This document shows, one piece after another, positions 20,126 through 28,437 of a stretch of DNA of 64,000 bases. Source of the stretch: JACCVL01 sp963695375 (GTDB lineage Bacteria > Actinomycetota > Actinomycetes > Propionibacteriales > Nocardioidaceae); the NCBI GenBank assembly GCA_963695375.1, contig OY968767.1, forward strand, positions 1 to 64,000, written 5' to 3'. Position numbers and translations under genes: made by a program. The notes beneath the pieces are model-generated. The model did no database searches. It saw nothing but the letters and a program-made list of their open reading frames with translations, and was not told the DNA's origin. Position 1 is the first letter of the stretch. Every line of letters begins with the position of its first letter.

Positions 20126-21041
20126 GCAGCGGCTCCCCCGCCGCGAACCGGACGAGCTGGTCGCGCAGCAGGGCGCGCACCCTCGGGCGCATCGCGGTCG
20201 TCGCCCCGCCGACATGCGGGCTGATCAACACCCCGGGTGCCGTCCACAGCGGGTGGTCGACCGGCAGCGGCTCGGGGTCGGTGACGTCGAGGGCGGCCAG
20301 GAGTCGGCCGGACCGGACCTCCGCGAGCAGGGCGTCGGTGTCCACGACCGGACCGCGGGCGACGTTGACCAGCACGGCACCGTCCCGCATCCGGGCCAGG
20401 AAGTCCGCCCCGACCAGGCCGCGGGTTGCCTCGCTGAGCGGGACGAGCAGCACGACGGCGTCCGCCTGCGGCAGCAGGTCCGGCAGGGCGTCGAGGCCGT
20501 GCACCTCCCGCCCGGCGCTGTCGGTGCGGGCCCGGCGCGCCACGCGGAGCACCCGGCACTCGAACGGGTCCAGCCGGCGCTCGACGGCCTCGCCGATGCT
20601 GCCGTGCCCGAGGACCAGCACCGTGTGGTCGGCCAGCGCGCGCCGCACACCATAGGCCCAGCGCCGCTCCGACTGGGCCCGGACGAACTCCGGCACCCCG
20701 CGCAGCGTGGCGAGCAGCAGGGTGAGCGCGAGCTCGGCCGTGGAGGCGTCGTGCACGCCGCGGGCGTTGCACAGCACCACGCCCTCGGGCACGTGCGGGG
20801 CGATCGAGTCCACCCCGGCGGTCTGGGTCTGGACGACCTGGAGGGCCGACATGGCCGGCAGCACCGCGGCGAGGTCGACCGGGGTGTCGTAGGCCGGCAC
20901 GTAGAAGGCGACGTCCGCGAGATCGGCCCGCGACTGCACGCCGTCCTGTCCGGGGTCGACCCGCTCGACGCGGAGCCGGCCCGGCAGCTCGCCCAGCTCC
21001 GCGGGGTCGAGCGGCGTCCATACCAGCAACCGGTCCGTCAT
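20076..21041 (-). CDS. D-isomer-specific 2-hydroxyacid dehydrogenase
   Basis: NAD(P)-dependent oxidoreductase of the D-2-hydroxyacid dehydrogenase family, 321 residues. The start MTDRLLVWTPLDP is chosen because a -10 box lies 7 bases upstream. The nucleotide-binding loop is VLVLGHGSIGEAVE (near residue 140). Catalytic-region blocks are VNVARGPVVD (Arg), DVTDPEPLP (Glu) and ISPHVGG (His). Spacing is normal. The substrate is not readable; glyoxylate/hydroxypyruvate-like acids are typical. Divergent from the hydrolase gene. Confidence 0.85.
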   Translation of the reverse strand: MTDRLLVWTPLDPAELGELPGRLRVERVDPGQDGVQSRADLADVAFYVPAYDTPVDLAAVLPAMSALQVVQTQTAGVDSIAPHVPEGVVLCNARGVHDASTAELALTLLLATLRGVPEFVRAQSERRWAYGVRRALADHTVLVLGHGSIGEAVERRLDPFECRVLRVARRARTDSAGREVHGLDALPDLLPQADAVVLLVPLSEATRGLVGADFLARMRDGAVLVNVARGPVVDTDALLAEVRSGRLLAALDVTDPEPLPVDHPLWTAPGVLISPHVGGATTAMRPRVRALLRDQLVRFAAGEPLLNVVRAPATPSTGAGT

Positions 21042-21048
21042 GGCCGGG

Positions 21049-21054
21049 ACCCTA
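21049..21054 (-). promoter_or_regulatory. -10 box for leaderless dehydrogenase transcript
   Basis: TAGGGT on the minus strand ends 7 bases before the ATG at 21041, so transcription would start at or next to the start codon. The same TANNNT spacing recurs at many starts in this arm. Confidence 0.5.
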
Positions 21055-21093
21055 TGCCGCCTGCTCCGGTCGCGTGACAGCATGCGCGCCACC

Positions 21094-22017
21094 ATGTCCC
21101 TGCGCTACTTCGACGTCGTCAGCGGCGACGGCACCCGGCTGCGGGCCTGGACCAACGACGACCGGCGCAGCGAGCGTCGCCGCAGCCGGGCCGGAGCCAC
21201 CGCCCCGACGGTGCTGCTGTGCAACGGGCTCGGCACCAACCCGTACGCCTGGCCCGGCCTGCTCCGGGACGACTGCGACGTGCGGGTGGTGTCGTGGAAC
21301 CACCGCGGGATCGGCGGCAGCGACCGGCCGGCCGACGAGTCCCGGGTCGGCGTGGACGCCTTCGTCGAGGACGCCCTCGCCGTGCTCGACACGGTCGGTC
21401 TCGACAGCGCCGTCGCCGCCGGCTGGAGCCTCGGGGTGAACACGTCCTTCGAGCTCGCCGCCCGGCATCCGCACCGGGTCAGCGGGTTGTTCGCCGTGGC
21501 CGGCACTCCCGGCGGCACGTTCTCGACCATGCTCGGCCCGCTCCGGGTCCCGCAGCCGCTGCGACACCCGCTGATGGCGGGCCTCGCCTACTCCGCCCGG
21601 GCCACGGGTGCGGTCTTCAGCCCGGTCACCACCCGGCTGCCCTGGACCCGGCTGACCGTCGGTGCCCTGCGCCACAGCGGTTTCATGTTCCCGGCCGCCG
21701 CGGCGGCCGACGTGCAGCTCGCCGTCACCGAGTTCATGACGACCGACGTGCAGTGGTACGCCCACCTCGCCGTCGCCGCCAGCAAGCACCGCCGGGTGCC
21801 GCTGTCCGGCATCCGGGTGCCGACCACGTTCGTCGCCGGGCGGACCGACCTGCTCACCGCGCACAGCGCGATCGAGAGCGCCGCCGAGTGCATCCCGCAG
21901 GCCCGGCTGGTCACGGTCAAGGGCAGCCACTTCCTCCCGCTGGAACAACCCGCGCTGCTGCTCGACGAGCTGCGCGGGCTGCTGCGGCAGGTGCGGGCCG
22001 ACAGAATGGCCCGGTGA
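21094..22017 (+). CDS. Alpha/beta-hydrolase
   Basis: Alpha/beta-hydrolase-fold enzyme of about 307 residues, from MSLRYFDVVSGDG; an in-frame ATG 12 bases upstream is also possible. An oxyanion-type block LLCNGLGTNPYAW is followed by VVSWNHRGIGGSD. The nucleophile elbow is AAGWSLGVN (GxSxG). Asp is in FVAGRTDLL, and the catalytic His in GSHFLPLEQP. The cap region may bind a hydrophobic substrate. No Shine-Dalgarno is seen. Its stop overlaps the start of the lipoprotein gene (GTGA), so they form a two-gene operon. Confidence 0.8.
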   Translation: MSLRYFDVVSGDGTRLRAWTNDDRRSERRRSRAGATAPTVLLCNGLGTNPYAWPGLLRDDCDVRVVSWNHRGIGGSDRPADESRVGVDAFVEDALAVLDTVGLDSAVAAGWSLGVNTSFELAARHPHRVSGLFAVAGTPGGTFSTMLGPLRVPQPLRHPLMAGLAYSARATGAVFSPVTTRLPWTRLTVGALRHSGFMFPAAAAADVQLAVTEFMTTDVQWYAHLAVAASKHRRVPLSGIRVPTTFVAGRTDLLTAHSAIESAAECIPQARLVTVKGSHFLPLEQPALLLDELRGLLRQVRADRMAR

Positions 22018-23138
22018 GACGACCGAGCACCCTTGCCATTGCCGTGACCGCGGGCCTCCTGGTGCTGGCCGGCTGCTCGGACGAGTCGACCCCGGCCAGC
22101 GACCCGGCCCCGAGCACGGCGGGGACGTCGGAGCCGGCGCCCACGGACCCGCCCGCGGACCTGCCGACTCCTCGCGTCACCGGAACGGTCGCCGAGGGCC
22201 TGACCAGCCCGTGGGGTCTCGCCTTCCTCCCGGACGGGACCGCACTGGTGTCGGAGCGGGACACCGGCCTGGTCAAGCGCGTCGACGACCGAGGCCGGGT
22301 CAGCGTGGCCGGCGAGGTGCCGGGCGTCGACTTCTCGTCCGAGGAGGGCGGGCTGCTCGGCCTTGCGGTCGGGCCACCCGGCGCGAACCAGCCGTACGTC
22401 TACGCCTACCTGTCCACCGCCGGCGACAACCGGGTGGTCCGGATGCCGTACCGCGACGGAGCCCTCGGCACTCCCCAGGTCGTGCTGAGCGGCATCCCGG
22501 TCTCGGCCTTCCACAACGGAGGCCGGGTCGAGTTCGGCCCGGACGGCCTGCTCTACGTCTCGACCGGGGATGCGACGGAGGAGGCGAACGCGGTCGACCC
22601 CGACTCCCTCGGCGGCAAGATCCTGCGGGTGACCCCGACCGGCGAGCCGGCCCCCGGCAACCCCACCGCCGGCTCGCCGGTCTGGAGCCTCGGGCACCGC
22701 AACGTGCAGGGGCTGGCCTGGACCGGGCGGGGCAGCCTGTGGGCCTCGGAGTTCGGCCAGGACACCTGGGACGAGCTCAACCTCGTCGAGCCGGGCCAGG
22801 ACTACGGCTGGCCGGCGCACGAGGGCATCGCCGACGTCGCGGGGGTGACCGACCCGGCGGTGCAGTGGCGCCCGGACGACGCGTCGCCGTCCGGTGTGGC
22901 CTACGCCGACGGGGCGGTGTGGGTGGCCGCCCTCGCCGGGGAGCGGCTGTGGCGGGTGCCGGTGTCCGACGGCGAGGTCACCGGCGAGCCCGAGGCGTTC
23001 CTCACCGGGACGCTGGGTCGGCTGCGCACGGTCGTGGCCGCACCGGACGGGTCGCTGTGGCTGATGACCTCGAACACCGACGGGCGGGGCGAGCCGCGGT
23101 CCGGTGACGACCGGATCCTCCGGCTGACCCTCGACTGA
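22014..23138 (+). CDS. Glucose/sorbosone dehydrogenase-like lipoprotein
   Basis: Exported lipoprotein of 374 residues with a soluble quinoprotein glucose dehydrogenase beta-propeller. The signal peptide ends in LAGC (lipobox at about residues 18-21), followed by a Ser/Thr/Pro linker. Propeller blocks include LTSPWGLAFLPDGTALVSER, EGGLLGLAV, HNGGRVEFGPDGLLYVSTGD, SLGHRNVQGLAW and EFGQDTWDELN. These match the GSDH family (Asd-like PQQ enzymes). PQQ use is inferred from family only. It starts by GTGA overlap with the hydrolase. Confidence 0.8.
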   Translation: MRRPSTLAIAVTAGLLVLAGCSDESTPASDPAPSTAGTSEPAPTDPPADLPTPRVTGTVAEGLTSPWGLAFLPDGTALVSERDTGLVKRVDDRGRVSVAGEVPGVDFSSEEGGLLGLAVGPPGANQPYVYAYLSTAGDNRVVRMPYRDGALGTPQVVLSGIPVSAFHNGGRVEFGPDGLLYVSTGDATEEANAVDPDSLGGKILRVTPTGEPAPGNPTAGSPVWSLGHRNVQGLAWTGRGSLWASEFGQDTWDELNLVEPGQDYGWPAHEGIADVAGVTDPAVQWRPDDASPSGVAYADGAVWVAALAGERLWRVPVSDGEVTGEPEAFLTGTLGRLRTVVAAPDGSLWLMTSNTDGRGEPRSGDDRILRLTLD

Positions 23139-23177
23139 CCCGCCGCTGTCCCTGAGCGGGGACGGCCGGCGGGTCAG
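23135..23177. terminator. Bidirectional terminator hairpin containing both stop codons
   Basis: CTGACCCGCCG (23135-23145) and CGGCGGGTCAG (23167-23177) form a perfect 11-bp stem with inner pairing GTCCC/GGGGAC. The TGA of the lipoprotein gene and the TGA of the convergent gatB lie inside opposite arms of the stem. There is no long T-run, as is usual in actinobacteria. Confidence 0.65.
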
Positions 23178-24658
23178 CCGAGCCGCTCGAGCACCAGCTC
23201 GCGAACCCGGGCGGCGTCCGCCTGCCCGCGCATCTCCTTCATCACCGCGCCGATCAGCGCCCCGGCCGCGGCGACCTTGCCGTCGCGCACCTTGGCGGCC
23301 ACGTCGGGGTGCGCCTCGATCGCACGGTCGACCGCACCGGCCAGCGCGTCGGTGTCATCGACCAGCTCCAGGCCGCGAGCCGCCACCACCTCGGTCGGCG
23401 AGCCCTCGCCGGCGAGCACCCCCTCCAGCACGTCCCGCGCCAGCCGGTCGTTGACCCGTCCCGCGTCCACCAGCTGCTGCAGCTCGGCGACCTGTGCGGG
23501 GGTCACCGGCAGCTCCTCCAACCCGATCCCGCGGGCATTCGCCGAGCGCGCCAGCACCGACAACCACCACTTGCGCGCCGCCTGCGGGGCCGCACCCGCG
23601 GCGACGGTGGCCTCCACCAGGCTGAGCGCACCGGCGCCGACGGTGTCGCGCATCTCCAGCTCGCTGAAGCCCCAGTCGGCGGCCAGCCGGGCCCGGCGCA
23701 CCGCCGGCGGCTCGGGCAGCGTCCCGCGCAGCGTCTCGACCCACTCCGCCGACGGCGCCAGGGGCACCAGGTCCGGCTCCGGGAAGTACCGGTAGTCCTC
23801 GGCCTCCTCCTTGCTCCGGCCGGGCGTGGTCACCCCGGTGTCCTCGTGCCAGTGCCGCGTCTCCTGGGTGACCCGGCCGCCGGCCAGCAGCACCTCCGCC
23901 TGCCGGCAGATCTCGTGCCGGACGGCCCGCTCCACCGAGCGCAGCGAGTTGACGTTCTTGGTCTCCGTGCGCGTGCCCAGCGCCTCCTGGCCGCGCGGGC
24001 GCAGGCTGACGTTGGCGTCGCAGCGCAGCGAACCCTGCTCCATCCGGACGTCGGAGACGCCCAGGCCCAGCAACAGCTCGCGCAGGTGCGCGACGTAGGC
24101 CCGCGCCACCTCGGGGGCCCGGCCGTCCGGCCCGACCACCGGGCGGGTCACGATCTCGACCAGCGGGATCCCCGCCCGGTTGTAGTCGACCAGCGAGTGG
24201 CTCGCGCCGTGGATCCGGCCGGTGGCGCCACCGACGTGCAGCGACTTGCCGGTGTCCTCCTCCATGTGCGCCCGCTCGATCTCGATGCGCACGGTGTCGC
24301 CACCGTCGAGCAGCACGTCGGTGTGCCCGTCGACGGCGATCGGCTCGTCGTACTGCGAGGTCTGGAAGTTCTTGGGCATGTCCGGGTAGAAGTAGTTCTT
24401 CCGGGCGAAGCGGCACCAGGGCACGATCCGGCAGTTCAGGGCCAGCCCGATCCGGATGGCCGACTCGACGGCCGTCCCGTTGACCACCGGCAGCGAGCCC
24501 GGCAGCCCCAGGCAGGTCGGGCAGACCTGCGTGTTCGGTTCGGCGCCGAAGACCGTGGCGCAGCCGCAGAACATCTTCGAAGCGGTGCCCAGCTCGACGT
24601 GCACCTCGAGGCCGATCACCGGCTCGAAGGACCGCAGCGCCTCGTCGTAGGAGATCAC
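23174..24658 (-). CDS. gatB: Asp-tRNA(Asn)/Glu-tRNA(Gln) amidotransferase subunit B
   Basis: Subunit of GatCAB, which converts Glu-tRNA(Gln) and Asp-tRNA(Asn) to the amide forms. It is 494 residues with a GTG start. EPVIGLEVHVELGTASKMFC opens the cradle domain. Zinc-site cysteines are in FCGCATVFG and CPTCLGLPG. KNYFYPDMPKNFQTSQYD is diagnostic, and the C-terminal YqeY-like tail ends ELVLERLG. It starts by GTGA overlap with gatA. Last gene of the eight-gene operon, facing a terminator. Confidence 0.95.
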   Translation of the reverse strand: MISYDEALRSFEPVIGLEVHVELGTASKMFCGCATVFGAEPNTQVCPTCLGLPGSLPVVNGTAVESAIRIGLALNCRIVPWCRFARKNYFYPDMPKNFQTSQYDEPIAVDGHTDVLLDGGDTVRIEIERAHMEEDTGKSLHVGGATGRIHGASHSLVDYNRAGIPLVEIVTRPVVGPDGRAPEVARAYVAHLRELLLGLGVSDVRMEQGSLRCDANVSLRPRGQEALGTRTETKNVNSLRSVERAVRHEICRQAEVLLAGGRVTQETRHWHEDTGVTTPGRSKEEAEDYRYFPEPDLVPLAPSAEWVETLRGTLPEPPAVRRARLAADWGFSELEMRDTVGAGALSLVEATVAAGAAPQAARKWWLSVLARSANARGIGLEELPVTPAQVAELQQLVDAGRVNDRLARDVLEGVLAGEGSPTEVVAARGLELVDDTDALAGAVDRAIEAHPDVAAKVRDGKVAAAGALIGAVMKEMRGQADAARVRELVLERLG

Positions 24659-26189
24659 GCGGGCACCGTCCCGGTCGCGGATACGGCGGGTGCGCGGTCG
24701 AGCAGCGGGCTCCCCCAGCGGTCCAGCAGCAACGTCTCCAGCGCGCCGCCGACCCGGTACAGCCGGTCGTCGGCGGTGGCCGGCGCCAGCACCTGGAAGC
24801 CGGCCGGCAGCCCGTCCTCGTCGGCCAGGCCGCAGGGAACCGAAAGACCGGGGACGCCGGCCAGGTTGGCGGGGATGGTGGCGATGTCGTTGAGGTACAT
24901 CGCCAACGGGTCGGCGAGCTTCTCCCCGAGCCGGAACGCGGTCGTCGGCGCCGTCGGGGAGACCAGGACGTCGACGTGCTCGAACGCCTGGGCGAAGTCG
25001 GCGGCGATCAGCGTGCGGACCTTCTGCGCCGAGCCGTAATAGGCGTCGTAGTAGCCCGAGGACAGCGCGTAGGTGCCGAGGATGATGCGCCGCTTGGCCT
25101 CCGCGCCGAAACCGGCCGCCCGGGTCGCGAGCATCACCTCCTCCGCGCTGGGGTCGCCCTCCGGGCCGGCCGGCGCGTCCGGCACCACCCGCAGGCCGTA
25201 GCGCATCGCGTCGAAGCGGGCCAGGTTGCTGCTGGCCTCGCTGGGCAGGATCAGGTAGTAGGCGGCCAGCCCGTAGGAGAAGTGCGGGCAGGAGACCTCC
25301 ACCACCTCCGCGCCGGCGTCCGACAGCAGCCCGACGGCCTCGTCGAAGCGAGCGCGGACGCCGGCCTGGTAGCCCTCGCCACCCAGCTCGCGCACCACGC
25401 CCACGCGCAGTCCCCGGACGTGGGCGTCGCGAACGGCGTCCACCAGGGCCGGCACCGGCGCGTCGATGCTGGTGGAGTCGAGCCGGTCGTGCCCGCCGAT
25501 GAGCTCGTGCAGCATCGCGGCGTCCAGCACGGTGCGGGTCACCGGTCCGGCCTGGTCCAGGCTGCTCGCCAGCGCCACCAGCCCGTAGCGGGACACGCCG
25601 CCGTAGGTCGGCTTCACACCGACGGTGCCGGTCACCGCGGCCGGCTGCCGGATGGACCCTCCGGTGTCGGTGCCGATCGCGAGCGGTGCCTGGAAGGACG
25701 CCACCGCCGCCGCGGAGCCAGCCCGGACCCCCCGGGGGTCCGACCGAGGTCCCAGGGGTTGTGCGTGGGCCCGAACGCCGAGTGCTCGGTCGAGCTGCCC
25801 ATCGCGAACTCGTCCATGTTGGTCTTGCCGAGCAGCGGCAGCCCCGCTGCCCGCAGCCGCGTCACCAGCGTCGCGTCGTACGGCGGGATCCAGCCCTCCA
25901 GCAGCCTCGACCCGGCGGTCGTCGGGACTCCTCGGGTGGTCACGACGTCCTTGACCGCCACCGGCACTCCGGCCAGCGGGTGCAGCGCCGCACCCGCCTC
26001 CCGGCGCCGGTCCACCTCGGCCGCCGCCGCCAGCGCCCCCTCGGCGTCCACGTGCAGGAAGGCGTGCACCGCGGGGTCGACGGCGGCGATCCGGTCCAGG
26101 TGCGCGGTCGTGACCTCGACCGCCGACACCTCCCCGGCGGTCAGCGCGGCGGCCAGGTCGGCGGCCGAGCGGGAGGTCAGCGCGCTCAC
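24655..26189 (-). CDS. gatA: Amidotransferase subunit A, one frameshift
   Basis: Glutaminase/amidase-signature subunit of GatCAB. GTG 26189 gives MSALTSRSAADLAAALTAGE. The catalytic lysine is in GVPVAVKDVVTT, and the Ser-cis-Ser/Ser pair lies in GTDTGGSIRQPAA. Between them the frame slips by one base near 25,725, in the run of C/G after NPWDLGRTPGGSG, where the expected text is GGSSGGSAAAVA-like. Length is about 511 residues, normal. GTGA overlaps at both ends (gatC, gatB). The slip is most likely a sequencing error in a GC homopolymer context. Confidence 0.9.
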
Positions 26190-26488
26190 GCCTCCTCCCC
26201 CAGGATGCGGGGCACGCTGAACCGCTGCTGCTCGACCGCGGGGGCCGCAGCGAGCGCCTCCTCGGCGGTCAGGCTCTCCGTCACCTCGTCGGCGCGCAGG
26301 ACGTTGGTCACCGGCAGCGGATGCGACGTCGGCGGGACGTCGGCGCCGGCGACCTCGCCCACCTTGGCGACCGACTCGACGATGACCTGGAGCTGGGGGG
26401 CCAGCAGGTCGAGCTCGTCCTCGTCGAGGGCGATCCGCGCCAGCCGCGCCAGCCGGGCGACCTCGTCGCGCGACAGCGACTCGGTCAC
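26186..26488 (-). CDS. gatC: Amidotransferase subunit C
   Basis: Small stabilising subunit of GatCAB, 100 residues. GTG 26488 is chosen because MTESLSRDEVARLARLARIA is the conserved N-terminal helix. Two further family blocks are LQVIVESVAKVGEV and SVPRILGEEA. Both ends overlap their neighbours by 4 bases (M13 peptidase, gatA). Confidence 0.9.
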   Translation of the reverse strand: MTESLSRDEVARLARLARIALDEDELDLLAPQLQVIVESVAKVGEVAGADVPPTSHPLPVTNVLRADEVTESLTAEEALAAAPAVEQQRFSVPRILGEEA

Positions 26489-28437
26489 CAGATCCGCACC
26501 CGCTCGTCCTCGGCGAGCCACATCCCGTCGCCCTCCTGCACCCCGAACGCCTCGTGGAACTCGTGCAGGTTGCGGACCACGTTGGCGCGGAACTCGGCCG
26601 GCGCGTGCGGGTCGATGGCCAGGCGGCGCAGGTTCTCCTCGGTGCGGATCGCCTGCCGCCACACCTGACCCCAGCCCAGGAACACCCGCTGGGCACCGGT
26701 GAAGCCGTCCAGCTCCGGCGGGTCCTGGCCCTCCAGGCTCAGCAGGTAGGCCTTGTAGGCGATGGTGATGCCGCCGAGGTCGCCGATGTTCTCGCCGACG
26801 GTGAGCGCGCCGTTGACCCGGTGCCCCTCAAGGCCGGCCGGCTCGAACGCGTCGTACTGCTCGATCAACGCCTTGGCCCGCCGGTCGAAGTTGCGTCGGT
26901 CCTCCGCGGTCCACCAGTCGCTCAGGGCGCCTTCGCCGTCGTAGCGGCTGCCCTGATCGTCGAAGCCGTGCCCGATCTCGTGGCCGATGACGGCGCCGAT
27001 GCCGCCGAAGTTGACCGCGTCGTCGGCCTCCGGGTCGAAGAACGGCCAGCGCAGGATCGCAGCGGGGAAGACGATCTCGTTCATCCCCGGGTTGTAGTAG
27101 GCGTTCACCGTCTGCGGCGTCATGTGCCACTCGTCGCGGTCGATCGGTCCGCCGAGCTTGGCGAGGTTCCGGTCCGACTCGAACGCCGCACCGCGGCGGG
27201 CGCTGCCGAGCAGGTCGGTCCGCTCGACGACGACCGCGGAGTAGTCCCGCCAGGTGTCGGGGTAGCCCACCTTGGGGGTGAACGCGGCGAGCTTGGCGAG
27301 GGCCTTCTCACGGGTCTCCGGGGACATCCAGTCCAGCGTCTCGATGTCTCGCCGGTACGCCTCGACCAGCCAGCCGACCAGCCGCTGCATCTGGGCCTTG
27401 TGGTCCGGCGGGAAGTGCTCCTCGACGTACAGCTGGCCGACCGCCTCGCCCACGGTCGCCTCGACGACGTCGACCGCCCGCTTCCACCGCTCCCGCAGCT
27501 GCGGGATGCCGGACAGCCGGGTGCCGTAGAACGCGAAGCTGGCGTCCACGAACCGCTCGGACAGGTACGCCGCGCAGGCGCGCACATGGTGGAAGACCAA
27601 CCAGGCCTGCCAGTCCGCCAGCGGGGTCTCGTGCAGCAACTTGCCGGCCGCCTCCAGCGCCTCCGGCTGGCGGACGACGACCTCGTCGAACGCGCCCTCG
27701 GGTGCATGCAGGCCCTCGAGCCACAGGTCCCAGTGCAGGCCGGGTGCGAGCGCCTCCAGCTCCGAGCGGCTGTGCCGGTTGTAGGTCTTCAGCGCGTCCC
27801 GGCTGGCCACGTTGGTCCAGTGCGCCGCGGCCAGGGCGGTCTCGAGCGCCATCACCCGGGCGGCCGCACCGGAGGGGTCCGGCTCGTCGACGAGCCCGAG
27901 CATCCGGGACATGTGGCTCACGTAGTCGGTGCGGAGGTCGGCGTACTCGTCCTCGCGGTAGTACGCCTCGTCGGGGAGCCCGAGCCCGCCCTGGTTGAGC
28001 TTGACGACATAGCGGGTCGGGTCGCCGGGGTCGTTGTCGACGTACCAGCCGAGGATCCCCGGCGTCCCGTGCCGCTGCAGCCGGCCGAGCAGCTGGACCA
28101 GCTGGGCGGTGGAGGTCACCCCGCGGATGTCGGCGAGGTCGTCCGCCAGCGGCTCGGCGTCGCGCCGCTCCACCTCGGCGGCGTCCATGAAGGCCGCCCA
28201 CAGGTCCCCGACCTTGCGCCGGACGGTGCCGCCGGCGGCGTCGGACGCCGCGGCCTGCTCGCACAGCGCGCGCACGTCGATCTCCGCCTGGTCGCGCAGC
28301 TCGTGGAAGGCGCCGTGCACGGCCCGGTCGGCCGGGATCTCGGTGCTCTCCATCCAGCGCGCGTTGACATGCAGGAACAGGTCGGCCTCCGGTCCGATCT
28401 CGTCGGACAGCGTGTCGACCTGGATTCCACTGTTCAT
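26485..28437 (-). CDS. M13-family zinc metallopeptidase (neprilysin/PepO-like)
   Basis: 650-residue zinc endopeptidase. The N-terminal domain begins DLFLHVNARWMEST. NAYYNPGMNEIVFPAAIL is the substrate-binding block. The zinc motif is VIGHEIGHGFDDQGS (two His), and the third ligand Glu is in VGENIGDLGG. The C-terminus ends near normal with VRIW. No signal peptide or N-terminal membrane helix is visible, so it is probably cytosolic, as in many actinobacterial members. It overlaps ligA and gatC by 4 bases each. Confidence 0.9.
   Translation of the reverse strand: MNSGIQVDTLSDEIGPEADLFLHVNARWMESTEIPADRAVHGAFHELRDQAEIDVRALCEQAAASDAAGGTVRRKVGDLWAAFMDAAEVERRDAEPLADDLADIRGVTSTAQLVQLLGRLQRHGTPGILGWYVDNDPGDPTRYVVKLNQGGLGLPDEAYYREDEYADLRTDYVSHMSRMLGLVDEPDPSGAAARVMALETALAAAHWTNVASRDALKTYNRHSRSELEALAPGLHWDLWLEGLHAPEGAFDEVVVRQPEALEAAGKLLHETPLADWQAWLVFHHVRACAAYLSERFVDASFAFYGTRLSGIPQLRERWKRAVDVVEATVGEAVGQLYVEEHFPPDHKAQMQRLVGWLVEAYRRDIETLDWMSPETREKALAKLAAFTPKVGYPDTWRDYSAVVVERTDLLGSARRGAAFESDRNLAKLGGPIDRDEWHMTPQTVNAYYNPGMNEIVFPAAILRWPFFDPEADDAVNFGGIGAVIGHEIGHGFDDQGSRYDGEGALSDWWTAEDRRNFDRRAKALIEQYDAFEPAGLEGHRVNGALTVGENIGDLGGITIAYKAYLLSLEGQDPPELDGFTGAQRVFLGWGQVWRQAIRTEENLRRLAIDPHAPAEFRANVVRNLHEFHEAFGVQEGDGMWLAEDERVRIW

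Noticed and set aside
20125..21077. Plus-strand continuation of the DUF2236 frame
   Set aside because: After the frame slip near 20,040 it only reads antisense to the 2-hydroxyacid dehydrogenase; the family sense ends at 20,125.
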